From positions 350,923-414,922 of the forward strand of contig CAUYUJ010017849.1 of assembly GCA_963575745.1 (NCBI GenBank): DNA of 64,000 nt, read 5' to 3'. Source of the stretch: Prorocentrum cordatum (Eukaryota > Sar > Dinophyceae > Prorocentrales > Prorocentraceae). Every line of letters begins with the position of its first letter. Within the stretch, counting starts at the first letter, position 1. The notes below the pieces were generated by a model. The model worked only from the letters and a program-made list of their open reading frames with translations, was not told where the DNA came from and made no database searches. Shown piece after piece: positions 22,552 to 33,559 of the stretch. The position numbers and the translations under genes are program-made.

Positions 22552-23415
22552 TCATTCAGCGCGCGCCTCTGATCCAGACGCTTCGCCGACGTGCTCCTTG
22601 TAGAGCTTCTCCACCTGCGGTGCGCTAAGTTTGCCATGTAGCTTCTCCTGGGCTTTCGTCATGTAGATCACGCCCATCATCTTCTGGTAGAGGGTGAAGG
22701 ACAGGCTCTTGTACTTCTGGTCGAGCGTCTCCCTGTATCGCAATGCCTGCCATGCGACGCCATCCTCGGTATCGATGATCTTGTACTCGTAGCTGAACGT
22801 GAGTAAGTGATGGCGCCACTTCTGCAGCACGGCAGCGTCGTCGTCATTCTGGACCGAGTCGTAGATGGCCTCGATGTATGCAAACTCCATCTCCTCCGGG
22901 GTGATGCGGTAGACCTTCTCCACCTCGGCCTCCGGGTCAACTCCGTGCTGCGCGGCCACCGCCAGTGGGAATGGAAATGGCGTCGGACCCTTGGAGAAGA
23001 AAAACTTCTTCAGGTCTTGGATTGCCTTGGACCTGTAGGGCGCGCTCGGGGTCGAGGTGAACAGCAGCGAGTGGTTGAAATAATTCTGCGCGCACTTGTA
23101 CTCAGCAGCAGTGGCCGTCGCGGTCTTGTACTTCTCTGCGTCGAAAGGATCTTGAGAGCCGCCTCCACCAGCTCCTTGAGCGATCGCAGGTGCGTCTTCC
23201 ATATCCACCCCCTGGAATACAGGATGCGCCTTGATGACGTTCAGCATCCGTTGGAAGTTGGCCCAGACAGGGGCGTTGATCGTTCTCAGCTTCGCCATAT
23301 CCTCCTCTAGTACCTTCGCGGACTGCTGGTCGACGTCCATTGCGTCTGGCTCGTGGTCGCTGGCCTGCGGCGGCGGAGGAGCGCCAGGCCGGGGCCCCTT
23401 GGACTTGGGAGGCAT
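22552..23415 (-). CDS. Intact single-exon gene, 287 residues, unrecognised
   Basis: Start ATG at 23415 sits in a good context (CGCCAGGATGCC) and the frame runs to TGA at 22552-22554. The N-terminus is Pro-rich and low in complexity (residues 1-35), followed by a Met-Asp-Val-Asp patch. The rest is a mixed globular or helical region with a Gly-rich loop near residue 85 and a Lys/Glu-rich C-terminus ending in an acidic tail. No known motif was recognised. No intron is visible. A spliced-leader-like 14-mer lies about 60 bp upstream on the same strand, so the gene may be a processed cDNA copy reinserted in the genome. The intact frame suggests it is recent or still used. Confidence 0.75.
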   Translation of the reverse strand: MPPKSKGPRPGAPPPPQASDHEPDAMDVDQQSAKVLEEDMAKLRTINAPVWANFQRMLNVIKAHPVFQGVDMEDAPAIAQGAGGGGSQDPFDAEKYKTATATAAEYKCAQNYFNHSLLFTSTPSAPYRSKAIQDLKKFFFSKGPTPFPFPLAVAAQHGVDPEAEVEKVYRITPEEMEFAYIEAIYDSVQNDDDAAVLQKWRHHLLTFSYEYKIIDTEDGVAWQALRYRETLDQKYKSLSFTLYQKMMGVIYMTKAQEKLHGKLSAPQVEKLYKEHVGEASGSEARAE

Positions 23416-23475
23416 CCTGGCGACGCGGAGACACGCTAGTGTCGTCAGTGGGGTTGCCCGGCGCCGCTGAAACGC

Positions 23476-23489
23476 GAGCCAAAATGGCT
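23476..23489 (-). other. Dinoflagellate spliced-leader relic
   Basis: On the minus strand the sequence reads AGCCATTTTGGCTC, identical to 14 consecutive bases of the dinoflagellate spliced leader. The next three bases are GCG where the leader has AAG. Bases before the match differ from the leader, so the 5' part is lost. It lies upstream of the ATG at 23415 in the correct orientation, as expected for a retroposed trans-spliced mRNA. Confidence 0.65.
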
Positions 23490-23813
23490 TAGTACGAGGA
23501 GGGGGGAGGGAGATGGGAGGGCGATCAGTTCAGACCACGCCCCGCTTCCTTGGATTGGACATGGGCTCGAATCGACAGGGCACCGGACAGCGTGAGACCA
23601 CCCCCATAACGTTGAGTGAATATCTGCCCCAACGCCGGCACCGGGGCCCACGGCGTTTGCACCGCATAGCTTGCAGAACGGCACGGCCAAGAATAATGGA
23701 ACGAACGCGGGGGAGCGATGACATAACTTTGTTTCCTTGCAGGTTTCAGCAAGACAGGGTCGATAATCATGCATCTCTTAGCGCACATAGCGCTCTCAAT
23801 CCCACAGCACAGC

Positions 23814-24472
23814 TCAGGGCATGGGAAAATCGAATGCGGCCGGGCGCGCCAAGCGCTTCGTAGGCTTAGGCATCCATGGATCGCGGAAGGTCTCTGGCAA
23901 CCTACCCATGGAAATCAGAACGTGCTTGATCACGCGGGCACTTACGTTGATGGACCATGCGTTCCCCAGCATCGACCCGATCATGGGGTCAGAGAGCTTC
24001 GACATGTTAAGATCAGCAATGCGAATGCCTTGAAACTTCCCCATCAGACGAATTCCCATTCTGCGCTTCAGGGAGCGCACCCAGAACCCACCGGTGGAGC
24101 CTCTGTTTTTTGTGATACATGGACATACGTTGTGTGTCGCGTAAGGCTTGGAGGAATCGAAATCGATGAATGCCCCACTCTTGCCCGGGAACTTTTCGTG
24201 GGACGTCTTGAGCCCCATGGCCAGGCGCTTCATGCACTTAACTGTTGACGGAAGTACAGGCCTCCTTGAGGGCTTTTCGGTCCGAATCAGAGCTGAGGCG
24301 CTGAACTTGAGCGGGATCTCCGGGGGGAATGTAAACTTGCGTTTGCAGTGTTTGTGCATCACGCCCACGATGTATAAACGGGAACGACTCTGTGGAAGCC
24401 CTTGGGTTCGCGTATTCAGGACCATGTCATTGATCGCGTACATCGGGTTCCCGTCGTCCTGGGAAGACCGAG
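23814..24472 (-). CDS. C5-cytosine methyltransferase, C-terminal exon
   Basis: This is the second exon of the catalytic domain. The acceptor is ACATAG (AG at 24474-24473) and the exon joins in phase with the exon ending at 24637, across a 164-nt GT-AG intron. Counting from the first residue of the preceding exon, motif VIII (QSRSRLYIVG) is at about 188-197. A target-recognition-like region of about 100 residues follows, then the motif IX/X region with GNAWSINV at about 330-337. The stop is at 23814-23816. The tail of about 40 residues after motif X is basic. With the previous exon this gives 379 residues, a complete catalytic module. Confidence 0.8.
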
Positions 24473-24636
24473 CTATGTAGACGGGGGGGCGGGGGGATGG
24501 GCGGGGGGGCGGAGGGGCGCCGGGGATGGATGGCACGGGGTTGGAAGCGTTAAACGGTTCAAGAAGTTAAGATGGAGGGGCGGGGGGGGGGGGGGGCGAT
24601 TTAAAACTAATAGGGCACAAGCACGTGTAAATTCAC

Positions 24637-25117
24637 GCCTCAGCGCGTCCTGCTTCATGGAGGACAGCCGCTGAATCATCAGTTTGTACAGGGGGTTGAA
24701 CTTAGAATTGTATTTAACAGCTGGGACATTCTCCAGGACAAAACTCTTCGGCTTGACAGCCTCAATTGTCTTGACCACTGATATGCCAACCCCCCCACGG
24801 GGGTCGTCAATCCCCAACTGAAGGCCACTCACACTGAATGGCTGGCATGGCCAGCCAGCCGTGTATATATCGGGAACCTGGCCGTGCTCGATCAGCTTGC
24901 GTGCGAGAAGGTCGTGGTCTCGCGTCTCCATGTCAGTGTAAACGAAGCGATGCTGAAAATTCGATGTCAAATAAGTTCGCACGTTTTTATCTATGTCAGA
25001 AGCAAACCCCTCCTTGACAGTCATTGCACCATCAAGCCCGAGCGCACGCAGCGAGAGAATTCCAGCATCAAAGCCCGTGCAATCCCCACTGACATGGACG
25101 TCGCCAGAAAGCATTGT
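24637..25117 (-). CDS. C5-cytosine methyltransferase, catalytic exon
   Basis: The enzyme transfers a methyl group from S-adenosylmethionine to C5 of cytosine in DNA and would act in the nucleus. The exon follows an excellent acceptor (TTTCTTTC...CTACAG) and encodes 160 residues. A variant motif I is at 10-19 (SGDCTGFDAG), motif IV PCQPFS at 90-95 with the catalytic Cys at 91, and motif VI ENVP at 129-132. The donor is GTGAAT. No stop or frameshift interrupts it. Upstream coding sequence (25120-25270 stays open) is likely but its exon border is unclear. In dinoflagellates such enzymes can be carried by retrotransposons; no RT or integrase is seen next to this one. Confidence 0.85.
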
Positions 25118-25288
25118 CTGTAGGAATAGGTTGAAAGAAAACACGTGGCGCCTTGAGCCTGGCAGCAGCGCCCCAAGCCGTGCCATGCGTATCGAAGACG
25201 CGGCAATTCTACCAAGTCCAAATACCTTAACAGCAACCCCCAACGTCTTTTCGCAATTATCTTCCGCGTAGTTTTCGGGGCCGACTGA

Positions 25289-25505
25289 TTTACCAGCGCA
25301 TCGCTGGCGACGTCGTGGCAAATCACTCAGGGGCGCCCCCGAGTGATTTAAGGGGGGGGGGGGGGGGGCGGGGGGTTGGCCACGTTCATCCAAACCGTTT
25401 CAAAATTAGGACACCTTCAGGGGCCCGCGCCAATCACCCAGCCCCCCCCCCTCAAATCACTCAGGGGCGCCCCCGAGTGATTTACCAGTGCGTCGCCAGC
25501 GACGC
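25289..25505. repeat. Pair of 30-bp palindromes with flanking direct repeat
   Basis: A palindrome with a single mismatched pair (left arm AAATCACTC, right arm GAGTGATTT) is present identically at 25320-25349 and 25454-25483. A second phrase, TTTACCAG(C/T)GC(A/G)TCGC, occurs before the first palindrome (about 25289) and after the second (25481). G and C homopolymers separate the copies. This resembles the ends of a small hairpin transposon. Confidence 0.7.
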
Positions 25506-25509
25506 GCCC

Positions 25510-26120
25510 GTACAACACCCCCCCCCTGGAAATCAGCCGAAAGATAATGACAAAAAAACGCCGCCGCCATCTAAAGCACAATTGAAAAATCACACGGTCC
25601 CTTCATAGGATGTATCCGCCCCCTCGCCCACCACGTCTTATTACTCTCACAAGGTCTCGAGAGATGATGCAATGCAGCGCGTCATAGACCCCCCTTATAG
25701 CATCCTTGCAATGATGAAACATGCTGACATGCACAGTTATCCACGCGCATCTTGTGTGTAAATGCAACCCTTACCATACATATTAGTATGTTTGTTTTTA
25801 GTGGTTCTATGACCTACAAGTATGCAGGGGCGTTGGCACGTTGGTGGTACTTCATACGTGACCATGGTTGCCAGACTGACACGGTTGTCGTCATTCGAAC
25901 CATTGTTGATAGTTGTCTTCATTCAGATATTGCATGAAATTGCATATTGCACGTGCCCAGATTGTACCCCCCCGCGCCCCCGCCCCGTCGACGACGTCCG
26001 TCCCGGATGGGAAGGGGGCGCAGGGCGCGAGCCGAAGGGGGAGGGGGGGGGGGGGGCGGCGCCCGGCCGCAGGCGGGGCGAAAGATCGAGCGCGCCGACC
26101 CGAGAGAGTCCGGCCAGGCC
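25510..26120. other. No gene seen
   Basis: Mixed then GC-rich sequence with no supported frame; it may be intron or intergenic. Confidence 0.4.
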
Positions 26121-26123
26121 CCG

Positions 26124-26602
<479 letters not shown>

Positions 26603-26845
26603 TTCTACCTGGACTCCCAGGAGGAAAGGTGGGGGGGCGGGGGGGGCAGGGGGAAGGGAAGGGAGGAGGGAAGGAAATATGCGCGAAGACAAAGAAATAG
26701 CAAGTCTTGACACGAAGGAGTGGAAGAAGAGCGGAGGGGGGCAAGGGGAAGGCAGGAGGGCCAACGTCGTGGTGTTTGGGAACGGGGCGGAGGAAGGGGG
26801 AGGCATCTTCCCTCCGATACGATATGTTTATTATATATTTCTCTG

Positions 26846-26848
26846 TGT

Positions 26849-26914
<66 letters not shown>

Positions 26915-26930
26915 CCTCTCTCTCTCCCGC
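26846..26930. repeat. (CT)n microsatellite
   Basis: About 40 uninterrupted CT dinucleotides. Confidence 0.97.
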
Positions 26931-27374
26931 CTTCAGTCTGCCCTCTCGGCCCTCATTCCCTCCTCAACTGCTCCGCTTCCGCCGTCCATCCTCCGCCCTC
27001 TCCTACGTGCGCCCTCTCTCCCTCCCTCGTTTTTTTTTTTGTTTTGTTATCTCTCTCTCTCTCGCTTTATCCCGAGTGAAATTCTCTGAAACTCCGCGTT
27101 CCTCGTGCATCCTATATCACGCTCGCCCCCTTGTGTTATCGCTCTCGTCATTCTTACAGCCGCCCCGCGTCTCAAATCCAAATTGTCGACGCAACGTGGT
27201 TGCGGCGCGGCTGTAGCCAACCCGCCACAGCACCAGGCCGATCTCACTGACTGGAAAATAAATATCAAGAGGAGCAGGGCGAGAGGGATGAGCTCGAGGA
27301 CATGCCCCAGCCACAACTGGCAGATAACTTGGAGGAGGGAAGACGAGAAGGGAGAGAAATGGCGGTCATATTTA

Positions 27375-27841
27375 TTAGAAGAATCTGGGCTGGGCGTCGG
27401 TCCACTCATCAGGCGGCGGCAGCGTATCTGGCACGTCAATGAAAGAATCCGCGCATTCAAAATCCCGGCGAACTTGGGTTGGCGGAAGATCTGGTAAAGG
27501 AATAGCTGCTGGTCCAGTGGCTCTGTCATCAGGCGAGTCTTCCGCTGGTGGCGATGACTTTATCGACTCCGGTGCCTCGTTCACTGCCTCGCCAGGCTCT
27601 TCGAGTTTGCGTTTCTTGTCGGCGGGCTCATCCAGGGGCTCTGATGGGGCGGCGGCCCCTGCGGGCTCCAACGACGGGGCAAAACTCCCGGCGTTGTCAA
27701 CCAAGGTCTGTGTGGCGTCGGTCTCGAGAACAGAGATCCTCAGGGTGCCTCGAAGTTCAAGCCCAGAATGTTTCGCCAAAGGTGAATTGTGAGGCACACT
27801 CAACATCAATGCCAAATCCATCCTAAAGCGCAGTGCGAGCT
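27375..27841 (-). CDS. Unrecognised terminal exon, Pro/Glu/Ser-rich with basic motif
   Basis: The acceptor (GTGCGTTCAG) at about 27842 opens a frame starting Leu-Ala-Leu-Arg-Phe-Arg. The first 45 residues look globular. After that the sequence is low complexity, rich in Pro, Glu, Ser and Ala, with a KKRK basic motif (possible nuclear signal), ending in an acidic stretch with two PPPD/PDLPP-like motifs. The frame stops with TAA near 27375, and the next bases form AATAAA, which could act as a polyadenylation signal, though that signal is not established in dinoflagellates. It could be the 3' end of a separate gene. Upstream exons are unknown. Confidence 0.5.
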
Positions 27842-27849
27842 GAACGCAC

Positions 27850-28510
27850 TTAGGAAGCTTGGACCACAACGTTTATCTACGATGGCATACAACGCAGTAC
27901 AACAACACTGGTAAGCACGCCCCCATCTTGCCCGGTCGACCAACTCCTAAAGGGGGTCCAACAAGGAAGGTTCCAAGAATTCGATTTGGGGGGGGTCGTG
28001 TTGGAGTCAGGGCGTGTATCTTATGGGCCGGGGCCACGTTCGCGAGTTGCGTCGGGCCCCCGGGGCCCCTACGGGGGGTGGCGGGCCCGCCGAGATATCT
28101 CGCGCGGGAAGGGCTTCGGATCGGAGCAGGATTGTCCATCTGGGGAAGGCCCAATAAACCAGCCGAGGAAATCATCCGAGGAAGGCCCGAGAAAGGCATG
28201 ACATGGCTCATGACGGCGTCTCAGGGCCCCAAGGAATTTCAAAGAGGACGCAAATTTCTGAAACACATTTCAGAACTTGGAAGCTGTCTTGGTTGCCCTG
28301 GATCCTGGCGAGACGACCGCCCCCCACCCCACAGCCACGGAGGAAGGGGGATCGGGGGGGAAGGCGAGGGGGGGGAGGAACCACCTGCCCAGGGCCGCAT
28401 CAGCACGCACAAAAACAAACGCTGGCGTTATCGTTATCTGTTTATCTTTGGTGTTGTTGTGGTTGTCATTGTCGTTGCTTGTGTGCTTTTGTTGTTTGTG
28501 GTTTCTTTTG

Positions 28511-28547
<37 letters not shown>

Positions 28548-28960
28548 CCCCCCCTCTCTATTGATCGCCCATCCCTCTACCCCTCCGCGAGCCTGAGACA
28601 CATGCCAAAAGAAACGCAAGAGTGGCAATGGTTCGCCTCGAAATGCAAGGCGGCGCAGCATTTTGGCCACTCCACCGCGCCTGGGTTGCGGGGTAGAGAC
28701 CTCAGGGGTCTTTGTGAGAATTCCCCAGAAGCAGGTAGGAGGCCTTATTGATGGGACCACTCTGGAACCCCTTTGGAGGGCTTCTGTTGGCCATTTAACC
28801 TTATGAAAGGGGGGCCTCATTTAAATGTAAATGTATGTTGGATGTGTTGAGGTTCTCTTGGAACCACTTTGGGGCCCCCTTTGGAGATCCTTTTGGGGCT
28901 GCTTGGGGCCTCTTTTGGAGATCCTTTTGGGGCTGACTGGCAAGCATGCGCTGGGTCAAC
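27850..28960. other. No gene seen; intron or intergenic
   Basis: Contains a short (CT)n run (28516-28552) and T-family words at 28850-28940. Frames present are unsupported. Confidence 0.45.
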
Positions 28961-28964
28961 TCAG

Positions 28965-29330
28965 TCAGTCAGCCTTCGCACAAGCATTGCGACCATAACA
29001 AAGTTTGCAAGCCCTGATCACATCTACAGTGGGCGACCTGCACAGCGCCGGACACATTTTGTCCGAATGATATACCTCGCTGCGCCGTGCCAAATGCACG
29101 GGCAGGGCCAGCCTGGCCCCCGCGGGGGCAGAAGGAATAGGCGGTTCTGGTGCAACAGTAGGAGAAGCAGGCGGAACCGCGGCAGATTTGGCACATACAC
29201 AGCGCCCTATCAACATTCCCACTGCAAGTCCGACAAACATCCCGCATGCGAGCAGGACGGCCCCACTCATCATCAGGACAGCCAATTGTTGAATATAAAA
29301 GAGAAGATGGATACATAAACGCGCAAATTC
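28965..29330 (-). CDS. Terminal exon with a transmembrane segment and Cys/His motif
   Basis: The open minus-strand frame contains a clear hydrophobic segment (about 22 residues, rich in Val, Leu, Met, Gly and Ala, with MFVGLAVGMLIG). A Pro/Ala-rich linker follows, then a motif YHSDKMCPAL...CKLCYG with one His and three or four Cys, and the stop TGA at 28965-28967. The exon's 5' border is uncertain. The Cys/His motif could bind metal. It lies downstream of the hAT-like exons on the same strand and could be that gene's 3' end, but the link is not shown. Confidence 0.45.
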   Translation of the reverse strand, partial: EFARLCIHLLFYIQQLAVLMMSGAVLLACGMFVGLAVGMLIGRCVCAKSAAVPPASPTVAPEPPIPSAPAGARLALPVHLARRSEVYHSDKMCPALCRSPTVDVIRACKLCYGRNACAKAD

Positions 29331-29349
29331 AGAGATCCGCGAATGCGCA

Positions 29350-30400
29350 GTTCGGAGAGACCCCCACCCACCACCTTGCGTCGCGCCTGAGAGGGGGCCC
29401 GGGACCGGGGGGAATTACGACGAGTGCGGATTTCCCAAATTACACGTTTATGTAAAAGATGTAGTCTACTTGGTGGCGCAGGTTTCCGACTTGAGCCATT
29501 GTGGCAAGACGGCCAGACCCCAGTGGACCACCTTTCTGGGGCCTTTGTTTCCTGCGTGAGCGTTCTGTCCAGAAAGGCGAATCGAGTTGTGACGACGAGG
29601 GTTTAATCTATATTCGTTGCATGTCTCCCCTCATCTCTCCACCTCCTGCTGCCCCTCCCCCCTCCTCCTCGCCCCACATAGCTTTCCACGTAGCCTGCGC
29701 TGCGCTGCGTGGATCTCGCGCCAGCCCCGTGGAAATCGGGGTTGCCGATGGCAGACGTTCGTTGCAGAAGAGCCAATCCCTTCCACTATCGCACGGCCCC
29801 CGAAGGGGCGGGGGGGGGGGAGAGATACATATGCAAGAGCGATGCGGGGTCGGAAGAAAAATTGGCGGCTGAACGGCGAGCGAGCGGTTGCGGGGAGGAA
29901 GGGCCAGGGCGGGGACAGCAAAAAAAGGTTGGAGAAACAGTCGGGCCCCCCCGTGTTTTCACTCGCAGACAGTGGAGGCCACCATCATGACCAGTCAACG
30001 CATTGGGTCTGTAGGTTCAAACAGCACTATGGCCCTCTGGCCTCGCTTCGCGCCGTACCCCCGGCGCCAAGCAGCCCCCGTGCATCAAAGCCCGCGGTTA
30101 CACCGCCGCACATCTAGCGTTGCTAGATACACCAAGCTGTCTGACAAGGTCAGCTTGTGCTTGATGGGGCGGAGGTCCTCGCATCCCGGGCCCGACCCTT
30201 CGGAAGGAATCCCTGGGAGTTCGCTCGACGATGGCCCCTGGGGGCCCGAAGCGGCCCCTGAGCCGCCGGAAATGGGGCGTGATTGTTGGCCAGCTTTGTC
30301 GAGTAGCCCGAGGTTTGGGTGTCCATCTTCAAACGAAGATCGACCCTCCGACTTCCTGGACGGGAAGGTGGTGCTCGTCGTCCCGTCGTCGTCGACAGTT
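29350..30400. other. No gene seen; likely intron
   Basis: GC-rich sequence with scattered frames on both strands that lack splice support. Confidence 0.4.
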
Positions 30401-30429
30401 CGGCCCTGGTGTCCATGGAATCGCTCTGC

Positions 30430-31501
30430 TCCTTGGCTGTAACTAATAACATAAGCTCAGATTCGTTCTTGGAAGCCTTGCGTTTCATGCCAATCCGAAT
30501 TGCATCAGCCCGATCATCTATCAAAGACCACTTCACACCTGGGAGCCCGCGAACGGCGAGCTTGAGGATCTCATAAATCTCACCGTGCTTAGCCCGGAAG
30601 TCCGCCGATGCCCACACTTGTTTTTTCTTATCCAGGACGCGATTGTACGAAAGTGAAGGGCCTTCGCGCCCACCCGATAACAAGTGCTTCAGCGTGCAGA
30701 CAGTGCCACCCACAAGCAGACATGCCCATAAAGATTTCCGATTGGGAGTATCCACTTTGTCTACCACGAAAATAGTTGCCCGATGCCGCTCAAACACACG
30801 ATTGAACTTGAAGTTCTGAAGAGTACGCGCCAAGATATGGACAGAAATCGTCAATTCACAATCGAAGAACACGTGGGAACCCTCTGGCAATCGGAAGGAC
30901 ATCGGCGGTCGCAAAGCACGGTCCATAGTGGCCTTATCTTTGTCGTATTTCTCTCTGTTTTTCTTGTTCTGTATGAAGTCACTCCTTACTCTCGCTCGCA
31001 CCTCTGGCGTTATTTCGTCTGGGAGTAAATGTTTTCGCCGAACAGCCTCAGCCATATTTCCCAAACGTTTCTTGTTGTTGAACTGGACCTCCTTCGCATG
31101 TTTTTCCCCGAACGTGTGACTCGCCAAACGACTGGCCTTCCTAGCAATACTACTAGACCCCGTGGGACCGCCAGAGCTCGATGAGGCTTCCATCGCTTTG
31201 GCCACATTCTCCCTCCGACGCTTAATCCAAGCAAGTTCTGTGCTTTCAATTTTGTGCTTCTTGGGAACTCCAGTATCTATTCGGGGCTGTCTGTCTCCAA
31301 CATTACTTCTAGCTGAATTATAAACCTGGGACCACTCAAGTTGCGCACCTTTGATAATGCTTTCTGTGTGAGCAGGGTCAATTCCACTAATCAGCTGAAT
31401 CTCATCGTTGAGGGCGGACTCCGATAAATTGCGATTCTCCCCCGTCGTCTCCTTCCACGCAGAGAATAAGTGCTCCACGCCAGCGGTGGCGAATCCATAA
31501 C
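30430..31501 (-). CDS. hAT-like protein, C-terminal exon
   Basis: Acceptor CCCCAG at 31503-31502, then an open frame of about 350 residues. The first 50 residues resemble the hAT transposase dimerisation region: AGVEHLFSAWKETTGENRN, then an Asn/Leu/Glu-rich helix ending in a Leu-Ile-Ser. The next part is basic, with KKHK and RRR, and could contact DNA. The remainder is a compact mixed region I do not recognise. The frame remains open to 30150 but becomes Pro/Ser-rich after about 30440, so I end the exon near 30430. This and the five exons to the right have consistent order and strand for one gene. Confidence 0.6.
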
Positions 31502-31844
31502 CTGGGGTTCCCCCATTCGCATGCGCCCCCCTTCCTCATTCTCCTTCTTCTCCTCCTCCTCGCCTCCGTGGGGCCTCCTCTTCCTTCTCCAAATTCCCTC
31601 CATCCTCTGACCACATCCTCATGTTTTTTATGCTTCTACCGCCTCCCCTCCATCATCACCCCCCCCCCCCTCCCGGCACGTGCCCAGGGCTCGGGTTCAT
31701 GTGAAGGCCGGGCGACCAACGTATCTCATCAAGACACTTCTCACTGCGTCAACGGGGCGGGCATTTGATGATCTCAGCCGCCGCGCCCTGGCGCGAACTG
31801 GATTCAGGTCGAAGTTCAAATCTTCGCAAACTTACACAACGTTT

Positions 31845-32345
31845 TCGGACGCCCTGGGGTTCGGACAGGTTCCCCAAGAAACCAAAGGGCCCCATAATGG
31901 GCCGCGAGGAACCCGAGAAACATTCGCAGGGCCCGAGAGGCCTCAAAGACCGTCCAGGCACTTTCCAAGACGCCCCATACGGCTTCAAGATGGCTCGGGG
32001 GGCCGCCAGGAGATGCCAAGAGTGGTCCCAGAGGACACCCAATAACCGACGTCAATCGTTTCCCTTGGGAAGTATTTGGTTTGGGCGGCTCTCGGATTTC
32101 CATGCTTCAACGCTCCAAGACAATCCAGGAGGCTCCCAAGACCACCCCAGGGCTGCCCGAGAGGCGCCCAATGCGACCCGGGGGCCCATGCCGACCTCAA
32201 GACAGACCAGGAGGGGACACCCAACGCTCCAAGCCCTGAGAAGCAAGCCCCCACGAGGTCCCACAAGGCCCTCCAGAGGCACCCTAAAAACCACAAGAAG
32301 TCCCCAAGAATCCCCAAAGAGGGCACAAGCCAGGTGCCCGACAGA
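31845..32345 (-). repeat. T-family repeat inside an intron
   Basis: The reverse-sense T words (CCCAAGAGGCCC type) fill the gap between two hAT-like exons. A second short stretch lies at 33320-33430. Confidence 0.75.
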
Positions 32346-32429
32346 CAGTTCCCAAGGGGCACTCGAGAGGCGCCTGCGAGATCCCAGGCACGGCGGCATT
32401 GGCTTGCAGCCACAAGATCGAGGTCACAG

Positions 32430-33123
32430 AAATTCTGCGCATTGCCTCCACCCACGCAGCTGGATTCGACATCCCAGTTTTTCTGACAATGTTTGCGAAT
32501 ATAGGATAAACGTAATGGAACTGCTCTTTCAATGCGTCCTCTGGGATAGAAAAAAATCTGGCCAGGCGTTTGATGTTCTGACTGGTGGTATCGACGTGAC
32601 TCCTGTTGTCGGCCTTGTCCTTGTACCTGAAAAGTGACATAGCGGCCTTGATCTCGAAATTGCCGAATTCTGCCCGGACCACAGTTTGCGAAACTTTCAT
32701 CCAGTTCTGCATCCTCGCTAATGTTTTAATCTTAATAGCTTCGCTGGGATGACCTGGCCCACCGATTGTAACAGCATCACCGCCAACAAAAAACGCCATG
32801 GGCTTCGACAGTACATCGCACATAAAGCCAGTGTATCCAAGATCAAAACAGTTCCCATTTTGGAATAAGTATGACACTCTCTCAGTGAATGCAATTGCTT
32901 CGGATTCCAATTCGGCAGCGTCGTAGGTTTCTGAATCGTTGAATCTGACAAATATCATCGCTTCGTCATTGGCATCTGCCATGAGGGCAAGTTGAAGTAG
33001 TTGTTCCTCTGTCACACCAAGCAAAAACTGCACGCAATCATCACCTTCGACTTTGCCTTTTCGCTCGTTGGCGATTTGTTCAGCTGTAAGTAAGAGCGCC
33101 TTGATATACAATCCACAACGCCT
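32430..33123 (-). CDS. hAT-like protein, middle exon
   Basis: A frame of about 230 residues follows an acceptor at about 33124 (GACGAG). It starts with a Leu-rich segment containing LTAEQIANERKGK and continues with LALMADANDEAM, a LGYTGFMCDVL stretch, GGPGHPSEAI, and a VRAEFGNFEIKAAMSLF segment. I recall this order from an expanded dinoflagellate protein family that combines a zinc finger with a hAT-like region. Acidic residues in the ADANDEA segment could be part of the catalytic core, but I cannot assign them. The donor is probably GC (ATGC followed by GCAGAA), which keeps phase with the exon at 31501. No stop interrupts it. Confidence 0.6.
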
Positions 33124-33559
33124 CGTCTTTGGGCGCGAGATGTAGCTTCCCCAGGCCCCAGAAATCAGGATGCATCATCGCTTGCGCGTTTCTTGGCGAC
33201 CTAGGACGGCCCGAGAGGCCCTTGAGACCACCGCGGCCAGCCTGAGAGGCACCCGCGTTGGCCGGAGAGGGCCCAGGGGCCAGGGTGAGAACGCAGTCCT
33301 ACATGCCGAACTTTCAGCCCGAGCCCCGAGGAGGCCCTAGACGAAGGCGCCCAAAAGGCCAGGATAGGAACCCAGGATGCCCAACATAATCACCAGGAGG
33401 CCCCAACAGCCACCAACAAATCCTGAAACATTGCTCGCGTCCAAGACCCAAGAAGCCCCGTGCATGATCCTGGAGAACACCCAAGAGCCAAGATGCATGT
33501 GAAACGCGCAATCCAGGCACGGTGGCGGGATGGGCCGAAGGCCATTCGGATATTGAGCG

